This document shows, piece after piece, positions 30,482-38,931 of a DNA stretch of 64,000 nucleotides. Source of the DNA: Paraburkholderia caffeinilytica (GTDB lineage: Bacteria; Pseudomonadota; Gammaproteobacteria; Burkholderiales; Burkholderiaceae); NCBI RefSeq assembly GCF_003368325.1, contig NZ_CP031467.1, forward strand, positions 2,480,001 to 2,544,000, written 5' to 3'. The position numbers and the translations under genes were made by a program. A model generated the notes under the pieces. The model was given only the letters and a program-made list of their open reading frames with translations. It was not told where the DNA came from and ran no database searches. The stretch's first letter is position 1. Each line of letters opens with the position of its first letter.

Positions 30482-31339
30482 ATGAGCGGTCAAAACGAGA
30501 GCCCGTACTATTTCGTACCGCATCCGTCGCGGCATCCGATCAGCGCCGCTGTCGGGTTGCTGGTCATGCTCGGATCGCTTGCGGCCTGGATCAACGACCA
30601 TGAACTGGCACCGCTCGGCGTCGTCGTCGGTCTGCTGTGGCTGCTTTATACGTTGTGGCACTGGTTCGGCGACGCGATCGCGGAATCCGAAGGCGGCATG
30701 TACGGCAAGAACGTCGACAAGTCGTACCGTTGGAGCATGAGCTGGTTCATCTTCTCCGAAGTGATGTTCTTCGGCGCTTTCTTCGGCGCGCTGTTCTACG
30801 CTCGCGAAATCGCGCTGCATCAGCTCGGCAGCCTCGACTACAAGCTGATCTGGCCGGATTTCTCGGCAGTGTGGCCGAACAACGGTCCGGCAGCGCTGGT
30901 CTCGACCTTCAAGTCGATGCAGCCGTGGCCGGTGCCGACAATCAACACGGCGCTGCTGCTGTCGTCGGGCGCTACGCTGACGGTTTCGCACCACGCGCTG
31001 CGTGAAGATCACCGCAAGAAGGCGATCATCTGGCTGGCCGCCACGCTGGTGCTCGGCGTCTGCTTCCTGTTCCTGCAAGGCTTCGAGTATTTCCACGCGT
31101 ACAACGAACTGAACCTGACGCTGGCTTCGGGTGTGTACGGTTCGACGTTCTTCCTGCTGACGGGCTTCCACGGTTTTCACGTGTTCCTCGGCGGCACGAT
31201 GCTGGCTGTGGTGCTGGTGCGGATGATCCGCGGCCACTTCACGGCTGAACATCACTTCGCATTCGAAGGCGCCGCCTGGTACTGGCACTTTGTGGACGTC
31301 GTGTGGCTTGGGCTGTACGTCGTCGTGTACTGGCTGTAA
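30482..31339 (+). CDS. ctaE: Cytochrome c oxidase subunit III
   Basis: A 285-residue subunit with seven predicted helices. Family features include YFVPHPSRHPISAA at the start, FSEVMFFGAFFGALFYAR, and GFHGFHVFLGG plus HFAFEGAAWYWHFVDVVWL at the C-terminus. Subunit III stabilises proton uptake and turnover of aa3 oxidase. It is followed by a terminator, then a small gene on the other strand interrupts the cluster. Confidence 0.96.
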   Translation: MSGQNESPYYFVPHPSRHPISAAVGLLVMLGSLAAWINDHELAPLGVVVGLLWLLYTLWHWFGDAIAESEGGMYGKNVDKSYRWSMSWFIFSEVMFFGAFFGALFYAREIALHQLGSLDYKLIWPDFSAVWPNNGPAALVSTFKSMQPWPVPTINTALLLSSGATLTVSHHALREDHRKKAIIWLAATLVLGVCFLFLQGFEYFHAYNELNLTLASGVYGSTFFLLTGFHGFHVFLGGTMLAVVLVRMIRGHFTAEHHFAFEGAAWYWHFVDVVWLGLYVVVYWL

Positions 31340-31453
31340 CGCAGTCTGGCGTGCATACGAACTGAAAACCGGCCGGTTTCCGGAGCGTGTGCAGGCCGTT
31401 CGCGCATCGTCCATCAAGGGCGTGGCGCAACGAGCAGTACGCAAGTCATGCAG

Positions 31454-31485
31454 CGCCGCCCTCGACCCTGTCAGGGCGGCGTTTT
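31454..31485 (+). terminator. Terminator after ctaE
   Basis: CGCCGCCCT-N10-AGGGCGGCG hairpin followed by TTTTGTTT. It ends the coxB-ctaE transcription unit before the convergent small gene. Confidence 0.8.
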
Positions 31486-31534
31486 GTTTGGCGAGTTTGG
31501 TGAGTGTGGTGACGTGAAACTTTTCCCGCCGGGT

Positions 31535-31744
31535 TCAACGCCCGTAAGGAATACCGGTCGATTGAATCCAGCCCATCCAGTGAGCGAACAGGATGAACAG
31601 GAACAGCGAGATCGATAGGCCCACACGAGTGGCGAGCGACCAGACCATCCGCTTGGTTTTGCCCTTGTCATGCATCATGAAATACAGCGCCGACACCATG
31701 CTGGCGATGATCAGGACGAAGGCGATGGGAACGAGAATGTGCAT
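31535..31744 (-). CDS. Twin-transmembrane-helix small protein (DUF2909-like)
   Basis: A 69-residue protein with two transmembrane helices (about residues 4-24 and 42-62) joined by a short basic loop (MMHDKGKTKRMVWSLATR). Such small twin-helix proteins commonly occur between ctaE and surf1 in beta-proteobacteria, and a role in cytochrome oxidase assembly has been suggested. The ATG at 31744 is preferred (MHILVPIAFVLII); an upstream ATG at 31777 adds 11 residues. It is oriented against the rest of the cluster. Confidence 0.8.
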   Translation of the reverse strand: MHILVPIAFVLIIASMVSALYFMMHDKGKTKRMVWSLATRVGLSISLFLFILFAHWMGWIQSTGIPYGR

Positions 31745-31858
31745 GGAACCGGCTGAAACCAGAAAGCGCAGAGGCAAGACAGTTATTATCGCACCGCGCG
31801 CCGGCGTCTGTCGTCGGTTCCAGACGCCGGCGCAAGCGGTGGTGTCGGAGTGTGTTCA

Positions 31859-32575
31859 ATGAAGTTCCGCCTGATTCCCGCGCTGCTGATTCTGCTGGTA
31901 ATTGCAGTGACAGTGCGGCTCGGTTTCTGGCAGCGTGACCGCGCGCATCAGAAGGAGGCGCTCGAAGCCCAAATCACGCAGTTCGAAGACGCGCCCGCGC
32001 GGCCCATAGGCGCTACGCCGCTTGAACTCAAGGACATCGAGTTCCATCGCGTGAAGGCGCGCGGCAGTTTCGTCGCGGACAAAGTCGTCTATCTGGATAA
32101 TCGCCCGTATAACGATCAGCCGGGCTTTTACGTCGTGATGCCTTTTAAACTGGCCGACGGCGGCTATGTGCTGGTCAATCGCGGCTGGCTGCCGCGCAAC
32201 ATGAACAATCGCGAGACCATCGCGCCGTACATCACACCGCAAGGCGAGATTGAAATCGAAGGCATTGCGCGCGCCGATGCCTCGCGTGCTTTCGAGTTGG
32301 GGCAGGGCGGGTCGGCCGCGCATCAAAAGATCCGCCAGAATCTGGATACGGCGGCCTACGCCACGGAAACCGGGTTGCCGCTGCAATCGTTCGTGATCCA
32401 GCAATTGAGCGACGACGGCGACAAGCTGGTGCGCGACTGGCCGGCGCCGACGAGCGGCGTCGAGCGCAACTATGGCTACATGTTCCAGTGGTGGGGCATG
32501 GCGGCGGCGGCGCTTGTGTTCGGCCTGTACGCCGCGCGCCGCGCCGCGAAGAAAGAGCACGCCCCGAGCGTGTAA
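31859..32575 (+). CDS. SURF1-family cytochrome oxidase biogenesis protein
   Basis: A 238-residue protein with one N-terminal helix (residues 3-20) and one C-terminal helix (about 207-228), separated by a periplasmic domain with VYLDNRPYNDQPGFYVV and LVNRGWLPR, the SURF1 signature. SURF1 proteins bind heme a and help deliver it to subunit I. ATG 31859 gives MKFRLIPALLILL; earlier starts are not supported. The Sco-like gene follows. Confidence 0.92.
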   Translation: MKFRLIPALLILLVIAVTVRLGFWQRDRAHQKEALEAQITQFEDAPARPIGATPLELKDIEFHRVKARGSFVADKVVYLDNRPYNDQPGFYVVMPFKLADGGYVLVNRGWLPRNMNNRETIAPYITPQGEIEIEGIARADASRAFELGQGGSAAHQKIRQNLDTAAYATETGLPLQSFVIQQLSDDGDKLVRDWPAPTSGVERNYGYMFQWWGMAAAALVFGLYAARRAAKKEHAPSV

Positions 32576-32645
32576 TGCATCGCCTGCGGTTTCATGTCCC
32601 GAGCAAGGGTCTCGAAGCCGCGCAATCATTGAAAGAGGTCCTGTA

Positions 32646-33308
32646 GTGTCGACGCAATCTTCCCGTTCGCCGCAAGCCGGCAAACCCGCAGCGCCGAAAG
32701 CGATGCCCGGTCAACCCAATGGCGAGGGATCGTGGAAGCGCGGCCGCTGGATGCTGCTGCTGCTGGCGGTCATCTGCGCCGCGCCGATCGCGGTGTCGTA
32801 TTTCGTTTATTACGTGGTCAAGCCGGCCGGCGGCAGCACGAACTACGGCACGCTGGTCGAACCGCAGCGGCCGATTCCCGATTCGCTCGTCGTGACGGGT
32901 GAAGACGGCAAGCCGCTCAAGCTCGCGTCGCTGCGCGGCCACTGGCTGATGATCTCCGTCGACAACAGCGCGTGCGACAAAGCCTGCGCCACCAAGCTGT
33001 ACTTCATGCGACAAATCCGCGCAGCTCAGGGCCCGGAACGCGAACGCGTCGTGGAAGTATGGCTGCGCACCGATGCAGGCAATGTGTCAGACGTGATACA
33101 AAAGGCCTATCCCGACACCGACATGCTGATCGCTAACCCGGCGCAGGTATCCGCATGGCTGCCGACCGACACCGGCACTCAACTCACCGACCACATCTAC
33201 CTGATCGATCCGAACGGCAATCTGATGATGCGTTTTCCGAAAGACCCGAACCCCAGCAAGATCAAGGGTGACCTGACCAAGCTGCTCAAATGGTCGAGGA
33301 TCGGCTGA
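32646..33308 (+). CDS. Membrane-anchored Sco-like thioredoxin-fold protein
   Basis: A 220-residue protein with a soluble N-terminal stretch, one transmembrane helix (about residues 37-58) and a periplasmic thioredoxin-like domain. It carries CDKAC, a CX3C motif as in Sco copper chaperones, and a downstream histidine in LTDHIYLIDPNGNLMMRF that lines up with the copper histidine of Sco proteins. It therefore looks like a divergent second Sco, between surf1 and ctaA. The GTG at 32646 is the only start that avoids the surf1 reading frame. The role is inferred from motif and position. Confidence 0.78.
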   Translation: MSTQSSRSPQAGKPAAPKAMPGQPNGEGSWKRGRWMLLLLAVICAAPIAVSYFVYYVVKPAGGSTNYGTLVEPQRPIPDSLVVTGEDGKPLKLASLRGHWLMISVDNSACDKACATKLYFMRQIRAAQGPERERVVEVWLRTDAGNVSDVIQKAYPDTDMLIANPAQVSAWLPTDTGTQLTDHIYLIDPNGNLMMRFPKDPNPSKIKGDLTKLLKWSRIG

Positions 33309-33328
33309 CGCCGCAACCAGGGTAAGAA

Positions 33329-34438
33329 ATGTTCGTACTGCAACTGGCCCTGATCGGCTTGTGTATCGCGTTGTTGCCGCTGTCCTATGTATGGGTCAAG
33401 GCCGACGACAACAAATTCCGCAAGCTGGTATGGCTCACCACCTTCCTGACGCTGGACCTGGTGATGTTCGGCGGCTTCACGCGTCTCACCGATTCCGGTC
33501 TCGGCTGCCCGGACTGGCCCGGTTGCTATGGCACGTCGTCGCCGTTCATCGCGCACGCCGCGATCACTGCCGCGCATCAATTGATGCCCACCGGCCCGGT
33601 CAGCATGACGAAGGCCTGGATCGAGATGATTCACCGTTACTTCGCGATGGCGATCGGTGTGCTGATCATCGCGCAGACCTTGATTGCGTGGACGGCGCGT
33701 ATCAAGCGCCGGCCGCTGCATGTATCGCCGTGGTGGCCGACTTCGCTGCTGTTGTTGATTCTCGTGCAGGGCGCATTCGGCGCGTGGACCGTGACCATGA
33801 AGTTGCAGCCGATCATCGTGACGACCCATTTGCTGCTTGGTCTCGCGTTGCTCGGTACGCTCGGCTGGCTGGCCGCGCGTCAAACGCCGCTGCCGGCGTA
33901 TGAACCGGAAGCCGCGCGCTGGCGTGCGGCAGCAATCGCCGGTCTCGTGCTGCTGGTCGTGCAGATCGCGTTGGGCGGGTGGGTCAGCACGAATTACGCG
34001 GTGCTCGCCTGCACGGACTTCCCGACCTGCAACGGCCAATGGGTCCCGCCGATGGACTTCGCGCACGGCTTTCACCTGTGGCGCGCGCTCGGCATGACCG
34101 GCGACGGCGACATGATCACGCAAGATGCGCTGGTCGCCATTCACTGGACCCACCGTACGTTCGCGATTGTCGTGGTCGCCTATCTGGTGTGGTTCGCGCT
34201 GAAACTGCGCCGTTTCGAGTCGCTGCGGCGGCCGGCCAACGGCGTGTTGCTGGTGGTGCTGATCCAGTTCATCACCGGCCTGTCGAACATCGTCCTGCAA
34301 TGGCCGTTGCCCATTGCCGTCGCGCATAACGGGGGGGCCGCAATCCTGCTGCTTTTGCTCGTTATGTTAAACTTTCGGATCGCTTATAGCCGTCCCGGCC
34401 GCGCCGCGTTGCCTGCGCGCGATGCCGCGCCAGCGTGA
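33329..34438 (+). CDS. ctaA: Heme A synthase (COX15/CtaA)
   Basis: A 369-residue eight-helix membrane enzyme oxidising the C8 methyl of heme O to a formyl group, giving heme A. It has the conserved GGFTRLTDSGLGCPDWPGCYG loop (split here as GGFTRLTDSGLG and CPDWPGCYG), the second cysteine loop CTDFPTCNGQW and four histidine sites (EMIHRYFA, VTTHLLLG, IHWTHRT, AVAHNGG). It lies before ctaB with a six-base gap, so they form one unit. Confidence 0.95.
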   Translation: MFVLQLALIGLCIALLPLSYVWVKADDNKFRKLVWLTTFLTLDLVMFGGFTRLTDSGLGCPDWPGCYGTSSPFIAHAAITAAHQLMPTGPVSMTKAWIEMIHRYFAMAIGVLIIAQTLIAWTARIKRRPLHVSPWWPTSLLLLILVQGAFGAWTVTMKLQPIIVTTHLLLGLALLGTLGWLAARQTPLPAYEPEAARWRAAAIAGLVLLVVQIALGGWVSTNYAVLACTDFPTCNGQWVPPMDFAHGFHLWRALGMTGDGDMITQDALVAIHWTHRTFAIVVVAYLVWFALKLRRFESLRRPANGVLLVVLIQFITGLSNIVLQWPLPIAVAHNGGAAILLLLLVMLNFRIAYSRPGRAALPARDAAPA

Positions 34439-34444
34439 CTCCAC

Positions 34445-35350
34445 ATGGACAGCACAACTCTCTCCCAAACGCCCGGTAGCCGGCTCTCCCAGTACATCGC
34501 CCTGACGAAGCCGCGCGTCACGCAGCTCGCTGTGTTTTGCGCAGTCATCGGCATGTTTCTGTCGACGCCGGGCATGGTGCCGTGGACCGTCCTGATCGGC
34601 GGGACCGTCGGCATCTGGCTGCTGGCCGGCGCGGCGTTCGCCATCAATTGCCTGATGGAACAGAAGATCGACGCGAAGATGCGTCGTACCTCATGGCGCC
34701 CGTCCGCGCGCGGCGAAATCACCACCGCACAGATTCTGCTGTTTTCGGCCGTGCTCGGCGGACTCGGCATGTGGACGCTGTACTCGTTCGCCAATCCGCT
34801 GACCATGTGGCTTACGCTCGCCACCTTCGTCGGCTATGCGGTCATCTATACGCTGCTGCTCAAACCGGCCACGCCGCAGAACATCGTGATCGGCGGAGCG
34901 TCGGGCGCGATGCCGCCGGCGCTCGGTTGGGCAGCCGTCACCGGTCACGTGCCGGGCGACGCTTGGATTCTCGTGCTGATCATTTTCGTGTGGACGCCGC
35001 CGCATTTCTGGGCGCTCGCCCTGTATCGCCGCAAAGACTACGAAAACGCCGGTCTGCCGATGCTGCCGAACACGCACGGCGAAAAGTACACGCGCCTGCA
35101 TATCCTGCTGTACACCGTGATCCTGTTCGCGGTCACGATGATGCCGTTCATCTCCGGCATGAGCGGCGTGGTGTACCTCGCGGCAGCCGTGCTGCTCGGC
35201 GCCGTGTTCCTCGCGTATGCGTGGAAGATCTATCGGGAATATTCCGACGATCTGGCGCGTAAGACCTTCCGTTACTCGATCGTTTATCTGTCGCTGCTCT
35301 TCGCCGCGCTGTTGATCGACCACTATGCGCGCGTCGTGATCGGCGCGTAA
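34445..35350 (+). CDS. ctaB: Protoheme IX farnesyltransferase (heme O synthase)
   Basis: A 301-residue UbiA-family prenyltransferase with seven to nine helices that farnesylates heme b to heme O. The first aspartate motif is in [18 protein letters not shown], and the second region is [19 protein letters not shown]. It supplies CtaA with heme O for the aa3 oxidase. ATG 34445 lies just after the ctaA stop. Confidence 0.96.
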   Translation: MDSTTLSQTPGSRLSQYIALTKPRVTQLAVFCAVIGMFLSTPGMVPWTVLIGGTVGIWLLAGAAFAINCLMEQKIDAKMRRTSWRPSARGEITTAQILLFSAVLGGLGMWTLYSFANPLTMWLTLATFVGYAVIYTLLLKPATPQNIVIGGASGAMPPALGWAAVTGHVPGDAWILVLIIFVWTPPHFWALALYRRKDYENAGLPMLPNTHGEKYTRLHILLYTVILFAVTMMPFISGMSGVVYLAAAVLLGAVFLAYAWKIYREYSDDLARKTFRYSIVYLSLLFAALLIDHYARVVIGA

Positions 35351-35355
35351 GACCC

Positions 35356-35985
35356 ATGCTTACACAACGCTTTGTGCGCACGGCGCGTGCCGCCGCGCGC
35401 GTCACCGTGATGACTTGCGCACTCGGCGGCGCGTTGCTGATGGCCGGCTGCGGCAAGCAGCCGCCGGCGTTCCAGAATCTGGACATCACCGGCAACACGC
35501 AATTCGGCAGTGACTTCTCGCTGCCCGACACGTCCGGCAAGGTCCGCACCATGGCGGATTACAAAGGCAAGGTGGTGGTGCTGTTCTTCGGCTACACGCA
35601 CTGCCCGGACGTTTGCCCGACCACGATGGCCGAGCTTTCGCAAGCGCTGCAGCAACTCGGCCCGGAAGACGCGAAGCGCGTGCAGGTGCTGTTCGTCACC
35701 GTCGATCCGGACCGCGACACGCCGGCCCTGCTTGCGCAATACGTGCCGGCGTTCAATCCGACGTTCGTCGGCTTGCGCCCGGCGGACCAGGCGCAGCTCA
35801 CGAAGATCACAAAAGACTTCCGCGTGTACTACGCGAAAGTGCCGGGCAAGACGTCCGATAGCTACACGATGGACCACACGGCGGCGAGCTATGTGTTCGA
35901 CCCGGACGGCAAGCTGCGTTTATTCGCGCGTGACGGCCAGGGCGCTACGCCGTGGGTGCACGATATCAAGCTGCTGCTCGATTGA
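35356..35985 (+). CDS. SCO/SenC-family copper chaperone
   Basis: A 209-residue protein with a lipoprotein-like signal (LLMAGC lipobox near residue 32) and a thioredoxin fold with the copper-binding CPDVC motif (GYTHCPDVCPTTMAEL) and the downstream histidine in MDHTAASYVFDPDG. It delivers copper to the CuA site of CoxB or reduces its cysteines. The gene ends the main cox cluster, five bases after ctaB. Confidence 0.93.
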   Translation: MLTQRFVRTARAAARVTVMTCALGGALLMAGCGKQPPAFQNLDITGNTQFGSDFSLPDTSGKVRTMADYKGKVVVLFFGYTHCPDVCPTTMAELSQALQQLGPEDAKRVQVLFVTVDPDRDTPALLAQYVPAFNPTFVGLRPADQAQLTKITKDFRVYYAKVPGKTSDSYTMDHTAASYVFDPDGKLRLFARDGQGATPWVHDIKLLLD

Positions 35986-36057
35986 TGCAGTGAAATTGAT
36001 GCAGACGGGCGCGTGTCTCTGCGGCGCGCCCGTATTCAATTTCCTTCGCCGTTCTTC

Positions 36058-36348
36058 TCAAGCCGGCATCGGCAAATTCATTCCCGGCGCGAGACGCGTC
36101 GCCTTGAACTCCGTCACTTCGTAACGCGCGAGATTCTGTTCGGCGAACGGGTCGCTGGCGAGAATCTCGTCCAGCTTGTCGCGCTCGATGCGCACCGCCA
36201 GAATGATGCCGCCGTCGCGCGGCACCTTCGGTCCGGCGGCCACGAATACGCCTGCTTCGAACTGTTGTGTCAGAAACGCGCGATGCGCTTCGAGTGCGTC
36301 GTCGACGCGGTCGAGCGATGCGGTGTAGATGAGATTGATGACGTACAT
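36058..36348 (-). CDS. YciI-family protein
   Basis: A 96-residue protein of the YciI-like family, a ferredoxin-like alpha/beta fold with the pattern MYVINLIYTASLDRVDDALEAHRAFL and a conserved FAEQNLARYEVTEF segment. The biochemical function is not established. It is convergent with sco and divergent from metQ. Confidence 0.85.
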   Translation of the reverse strand: MYVINLIYTASLDRVDDALEAHRAFLTQQFEAGVFVAAGPKVPRDGGIILAVRIERDKLDEILASDPFAEQNLARYEVTEFKATRLAPGMNLPMPA

Positions 36349-36708
36349 GAGCGTTCTCGTAAGCGATTGAATGGGCCGGCCTGGGTTTGCGGCACTGGCC
36401 TTCGATTATCTGTCAGCGGCCGCTTCGTTGCAGGATCAGGCAGGGCGTTTGCGCGACACGGTGAGCGCGTTTCGTGTGAACGGCGCCAACGCCGCGATGC
36501 CGCAGCCAAGCTGACCGTGTGCTGCATTTTCTGCTCGCGGTGCCGTCCCGTCTCGGGCCGCTGCGGAAGCATATCCATATGCGATCGTGATATTTCCCAT
36601 CTCGCCGGGCGTATGAGACCATTTGCGGTCCAGTCGGCGGCGCGTCCACAAGATGCCTGCCGCCGGCTTTCACCCGAATCTGACATCGATCAGAACAAGC
36701 GAGAATTC
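36349..36708. other. Intergenic region upstream of metQ
   Basis: A 360-base divergent gap between the YciI gene and metQ. It should contain promoters for both, but I cannot identify convincing -35/-10 pairs, and I see no SAM-riboswitch-like structure. Open frames here lack protein character. Confidence 0.4.
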
Positions 36709-37521
36709 ATGCAGCGCAGAAATATCCTCAAAGCCCTCTCCGCAGTTATCGCCGGCGCGGCGATCGTCACCAGCTTCGGCGCACATGCCGACGACAAGGT
36801 CATCAAGGTCGGCACGATCGGCGGCCCGGATGCGCAAATCTGGGAAGTCGTCACGAAAGTGGCGAAGCGCGAAGGCCTGAACGTGAAGGTCGTCGAATTC
36901 AACGATTACGTGCAGCCGAACGCCGCGCTCGACGCCGGCGACCTCGACGCCAACAGTTTCCAGCACCAGCCGTACCTCGACAGCCAGATCAAGCAGCGTG
37001 GCTACAAGATCGTCAATGCGGGCCTGACGTACATTTCGCCGCTCGGCATCTATTCGAAGAAGCTGAAGTCGCTAAAGGATCTGGCGCAAGGCGCGAAGGT
37101 CGCGGTGCCGAATGATCCGTCGAACGAGAATCGCGCGCTGCTGCTGTTGCAGGCGCAAGGTGTGGTCAAGCTGAAGGCCGGTGCGGGCGCGAACGGCAAT
37201 AACGCCACGCCGCTCGACGTTGCCGAAAATCCGAAGAAGATCAAGCTGGTCGAGCTCGACGCGGCACAACTGCCGCGCTCGCTGTCCGATGTCGACGCTG
37301 CCGCGATCAACACGAACTTCGCGCTGGCCGCCGGTCTGCAGCCGACCAAAGACGCGATCGCGCTCGAGGATATCCGCAGCCCGTACGCGAATCTGATCGC
37401 CGTGCGCACGCAGGACAAGGATAAGCCGTGGGTCAAGAAGCTGGTCGCGGCATACCAGTCGGAAGACGTGCGCCAGTTCATCAAGACGCAGTTCAAGGGT
37501 TCGGTGGTCCCGTCGTTCTAA
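36709..37521 (+). CDS. MetQ/NlpA-family methionine-binding protein
   Basis: A 270-residue substrate-binding protein of the MetQ/NlpA family. Recognisable stretches are KVGTIGGPDAQIWEVV, DANSFQHQPYLD and VAVPNDPSNENRALLLL. The signal peptide (MQRRNILKALSAVIAGAAIVTSFGAHA, cleaved near residue 27) has no lipobox cysteine, so the protein is probably free in the periplasm. No metN/metI transporter genes are adjacent; they must be elsewhere if this binds methionine. The upstream-extended frame from 36013 runs across another gene and is rejected. Confidence 0.87.
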   Translation: MQRRNILKALSAVIAGAAIVTSFGAHADDKVIKVGTIGGPDAQIWEVVTKVAKREGLNVKVVEFNDYVQPNAALDAGDLDANSFQHQPYLDSQIKQRGYKIVNAGLTYISPLGIYSKKLKSLKDLAQGAKVAVPNDPSNENRALLLLQAQGVVKLKAGAGANGNNATPLDVAENPKKIKLVELDAAQLPRSLSDVDAAAINTNFALAAGLQPTKDAIALEDIRSPYANLIAVRTQDKDKPWVKKLVAAYQSEDVRQFIKTQFKGSVVPSF

Positions 37522-37550
37522 GCGATCGTCGTCGACCTACGTCGCCAAAC

Positions 37551-37582
37551 AAAAACGCCACGGTTGTAAGCCGTGGCGTTTT
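37551..37582. terminator. Bidirectional terminator after metQ
   Basis: ACGCCACGG-TTGTAAG-CCGTGGCGT hairpin with an A run before and T residues after. It lies between metQ and the convergent MarR-GNAT gene and could serve both. Confidence 0.85.
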
Positions 37583-37630
37583 CGTCCATGCGTCGCGCAT
37601 TCCGCGCAATTCGTGCATTCGTTAGCGAGC

Positions 37631-38557
37631 CTACAACTCCAACTCCCACCGCTCGATCATCAGATCCTTGCCGAAGCGCCGCTCCGCCGTCGTGCAGACG
37701 AGCTGGAAGCCGGCGCGTTCGCAGAGCCGGCGCGGCTCCTTGAGCGTGCTGGCAGTGGTCAGCGTGAGTTTGGTGTACCCCGCGCGTCGCGCGAACCGCA
37801 CGCATTCGCTCATCAATTGCGTGCCGATTCCAAGGCGCTGCACGTCCGGCTCGACCCATAAAAGCCGCACGCCAGCCACGGTCGTCGAGATTCCGACGAT
37901 GCATACCGAGCCGACCACCATGCCTTCCTGATCGGCGACCCAGCACATCTCTCGCACCGGATCGTTGCGCTGCGAGTAATCGGCGACGACGCGTGCGAGC
38001 AAGCCTTCGAACGATTGATCCCAGCCGTATTGCGTGGCGAACCACTCCGCCTGCCGATGCACGAGCCAGCCGCACTCGCCGGCGCGCGGCTGCCGAAGGA
38101 TCACGAGTTCGTGCTGCGGCTTGCTGTCGAGCAAGCGCTCGATCACCTTCATCGCGGCGATCAACTGTTCCTGGGAAAGCACCGTGAGGCCGTTAAGCAG
38201 CGCCGATACTTCTTCGATCACCGCCGCGTCGAGCGGCGCATAGGCCGCGTGGCCGTTGTCGGTGAGCGCGATCAGCGACTGGCGCGCATCCGAGTCGGAC
38301 GGGCGCCGCGTAATCAGATTGCGTCGTTCGAAGCTGGTCAGAAGGCGGCTGAGATAGCCGCTGTCGAGGCCGAGGTTGCGCCCGAGCACCGAGGCCGTCT
38401 GCGCGCGTCCACGCGACAGTTCATGTAGCACGCGCACTTCAGTCAGCGAGAAGGCGCTTTTTGCCAAATGCTCGTGCAGAGCGCCGATGTGCTGGGTATA
38501 GAAGCGATTGAAATGGCGGACGGCCTGAGCGCGCCGCAGCGCCTCGGAATCTGTCAA
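37631..38557 (-). CDS. MarR-family regulator fused to a GNAT acetyltransferase
   Basis: A 308-residue two-domain protein. Residues about 1-150 form a MarR winged helix (RGRAQTASVLGRNLGLDSGYLSRLLTSFE as recognition region, split here for clarity at GRNLGLDSG). Residues about 155-308 are a GNAT acetyltransferase with the acetyl-CoA loop VQRLGIGTQLMSECV. Such fusions are known in many proteobacteria, but substrate and target DNA are generally unknown. The start is likely ATG 38557. The 5' side faces nagR across a 374-base gap. Confidence 0.88.
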   Translation of the reverse strand: MTDSEALRRAQAVRHFNRFYTQHIGALHEHLAKSAFSLTEVRVLHELSRGRAQTASVLGRNLGLDSGYLSRLLTSFERRNLITRRPSDSDARQSLIALTDNGHAAYAPLDAAVIEEVSALLNGLTVLSQEQLIAAMKVIERLLDSKPQHELVILRQPRAGECGWLVHRQAEWFATQYGWDQSFEGLLARVVADYSQRNDPVREMCWVADQEGMVVGSVCIVGISTTVAGVRLLWVEPDVQRLGIGTQLMSECVRFARRAGYTKLTLTTASTLKEPRRLCERAGFQLVCTTAERRFGKDLMIERWELEL

Positions 38558-38931
38558 ATGCTGCTCCCCGGGGGAATTTTTATGGCTTGCTACGCACCAC
38601 TATATTGGAACGGAACCTATTAAAAAAGCCGCCCGTTCGAGGGACGTGCCAAAGTGGTATCTGAAAGGTATGGATTTCAATGCGTCCCGTCGCTCAGAAA
38701 CAGAACCAATGTGAACCACTCGGAGGCCGTCCGGTATCTCGGGTACGGGTAAATCCCGATCCCTGCAAACCGTTCTCCCACGTCATCAATTCACCCTCTG
38801 ACGCTTATCCAGCAAGGCTTTCCGTCGATCCAAACCAGCATGGGACCAGTTGATTGACTGGTATTATGTTGGTTATATAATGGGCTCTCATTTTCGTAGG
38901 CCGCATTCTTCCAGACGACCGCCGGAGCCCC
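38558..38931. other. Divergent intergenic region upstream of nagR
   Basis: A 374-base region between the MarR-GNAT gene and nagR. It holds the nagR promoter and operator-like palindrome (described separately) near its right end; the left part is less GC-rich than its surroundings (around 38570-38640) and should contain the promoter of the MarR-GNAT gene, which I cannot define. Confidence 0.45.
38845..38881 (+). promoter_or_regulatory. nagR promoter overlapped by an operator-like palindrome
   Basis: TTGACT (38854-38859), 16-base spacer and TATAAT (38876-38881) form a near-consensus sigma-70 promoter about 50 bases before nagR. The palindrome ACCAGT-TGATTG-ACTGGT (38845-38862) overlaps the -35 box, and TGGTATTATGTTGGTTATA follows in the spacer. 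TGGT/ACCA half-sites are typical of HutC-subfamily GntR repressors, so autoregulation by NagR is inferred. Confidence 0.7.
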
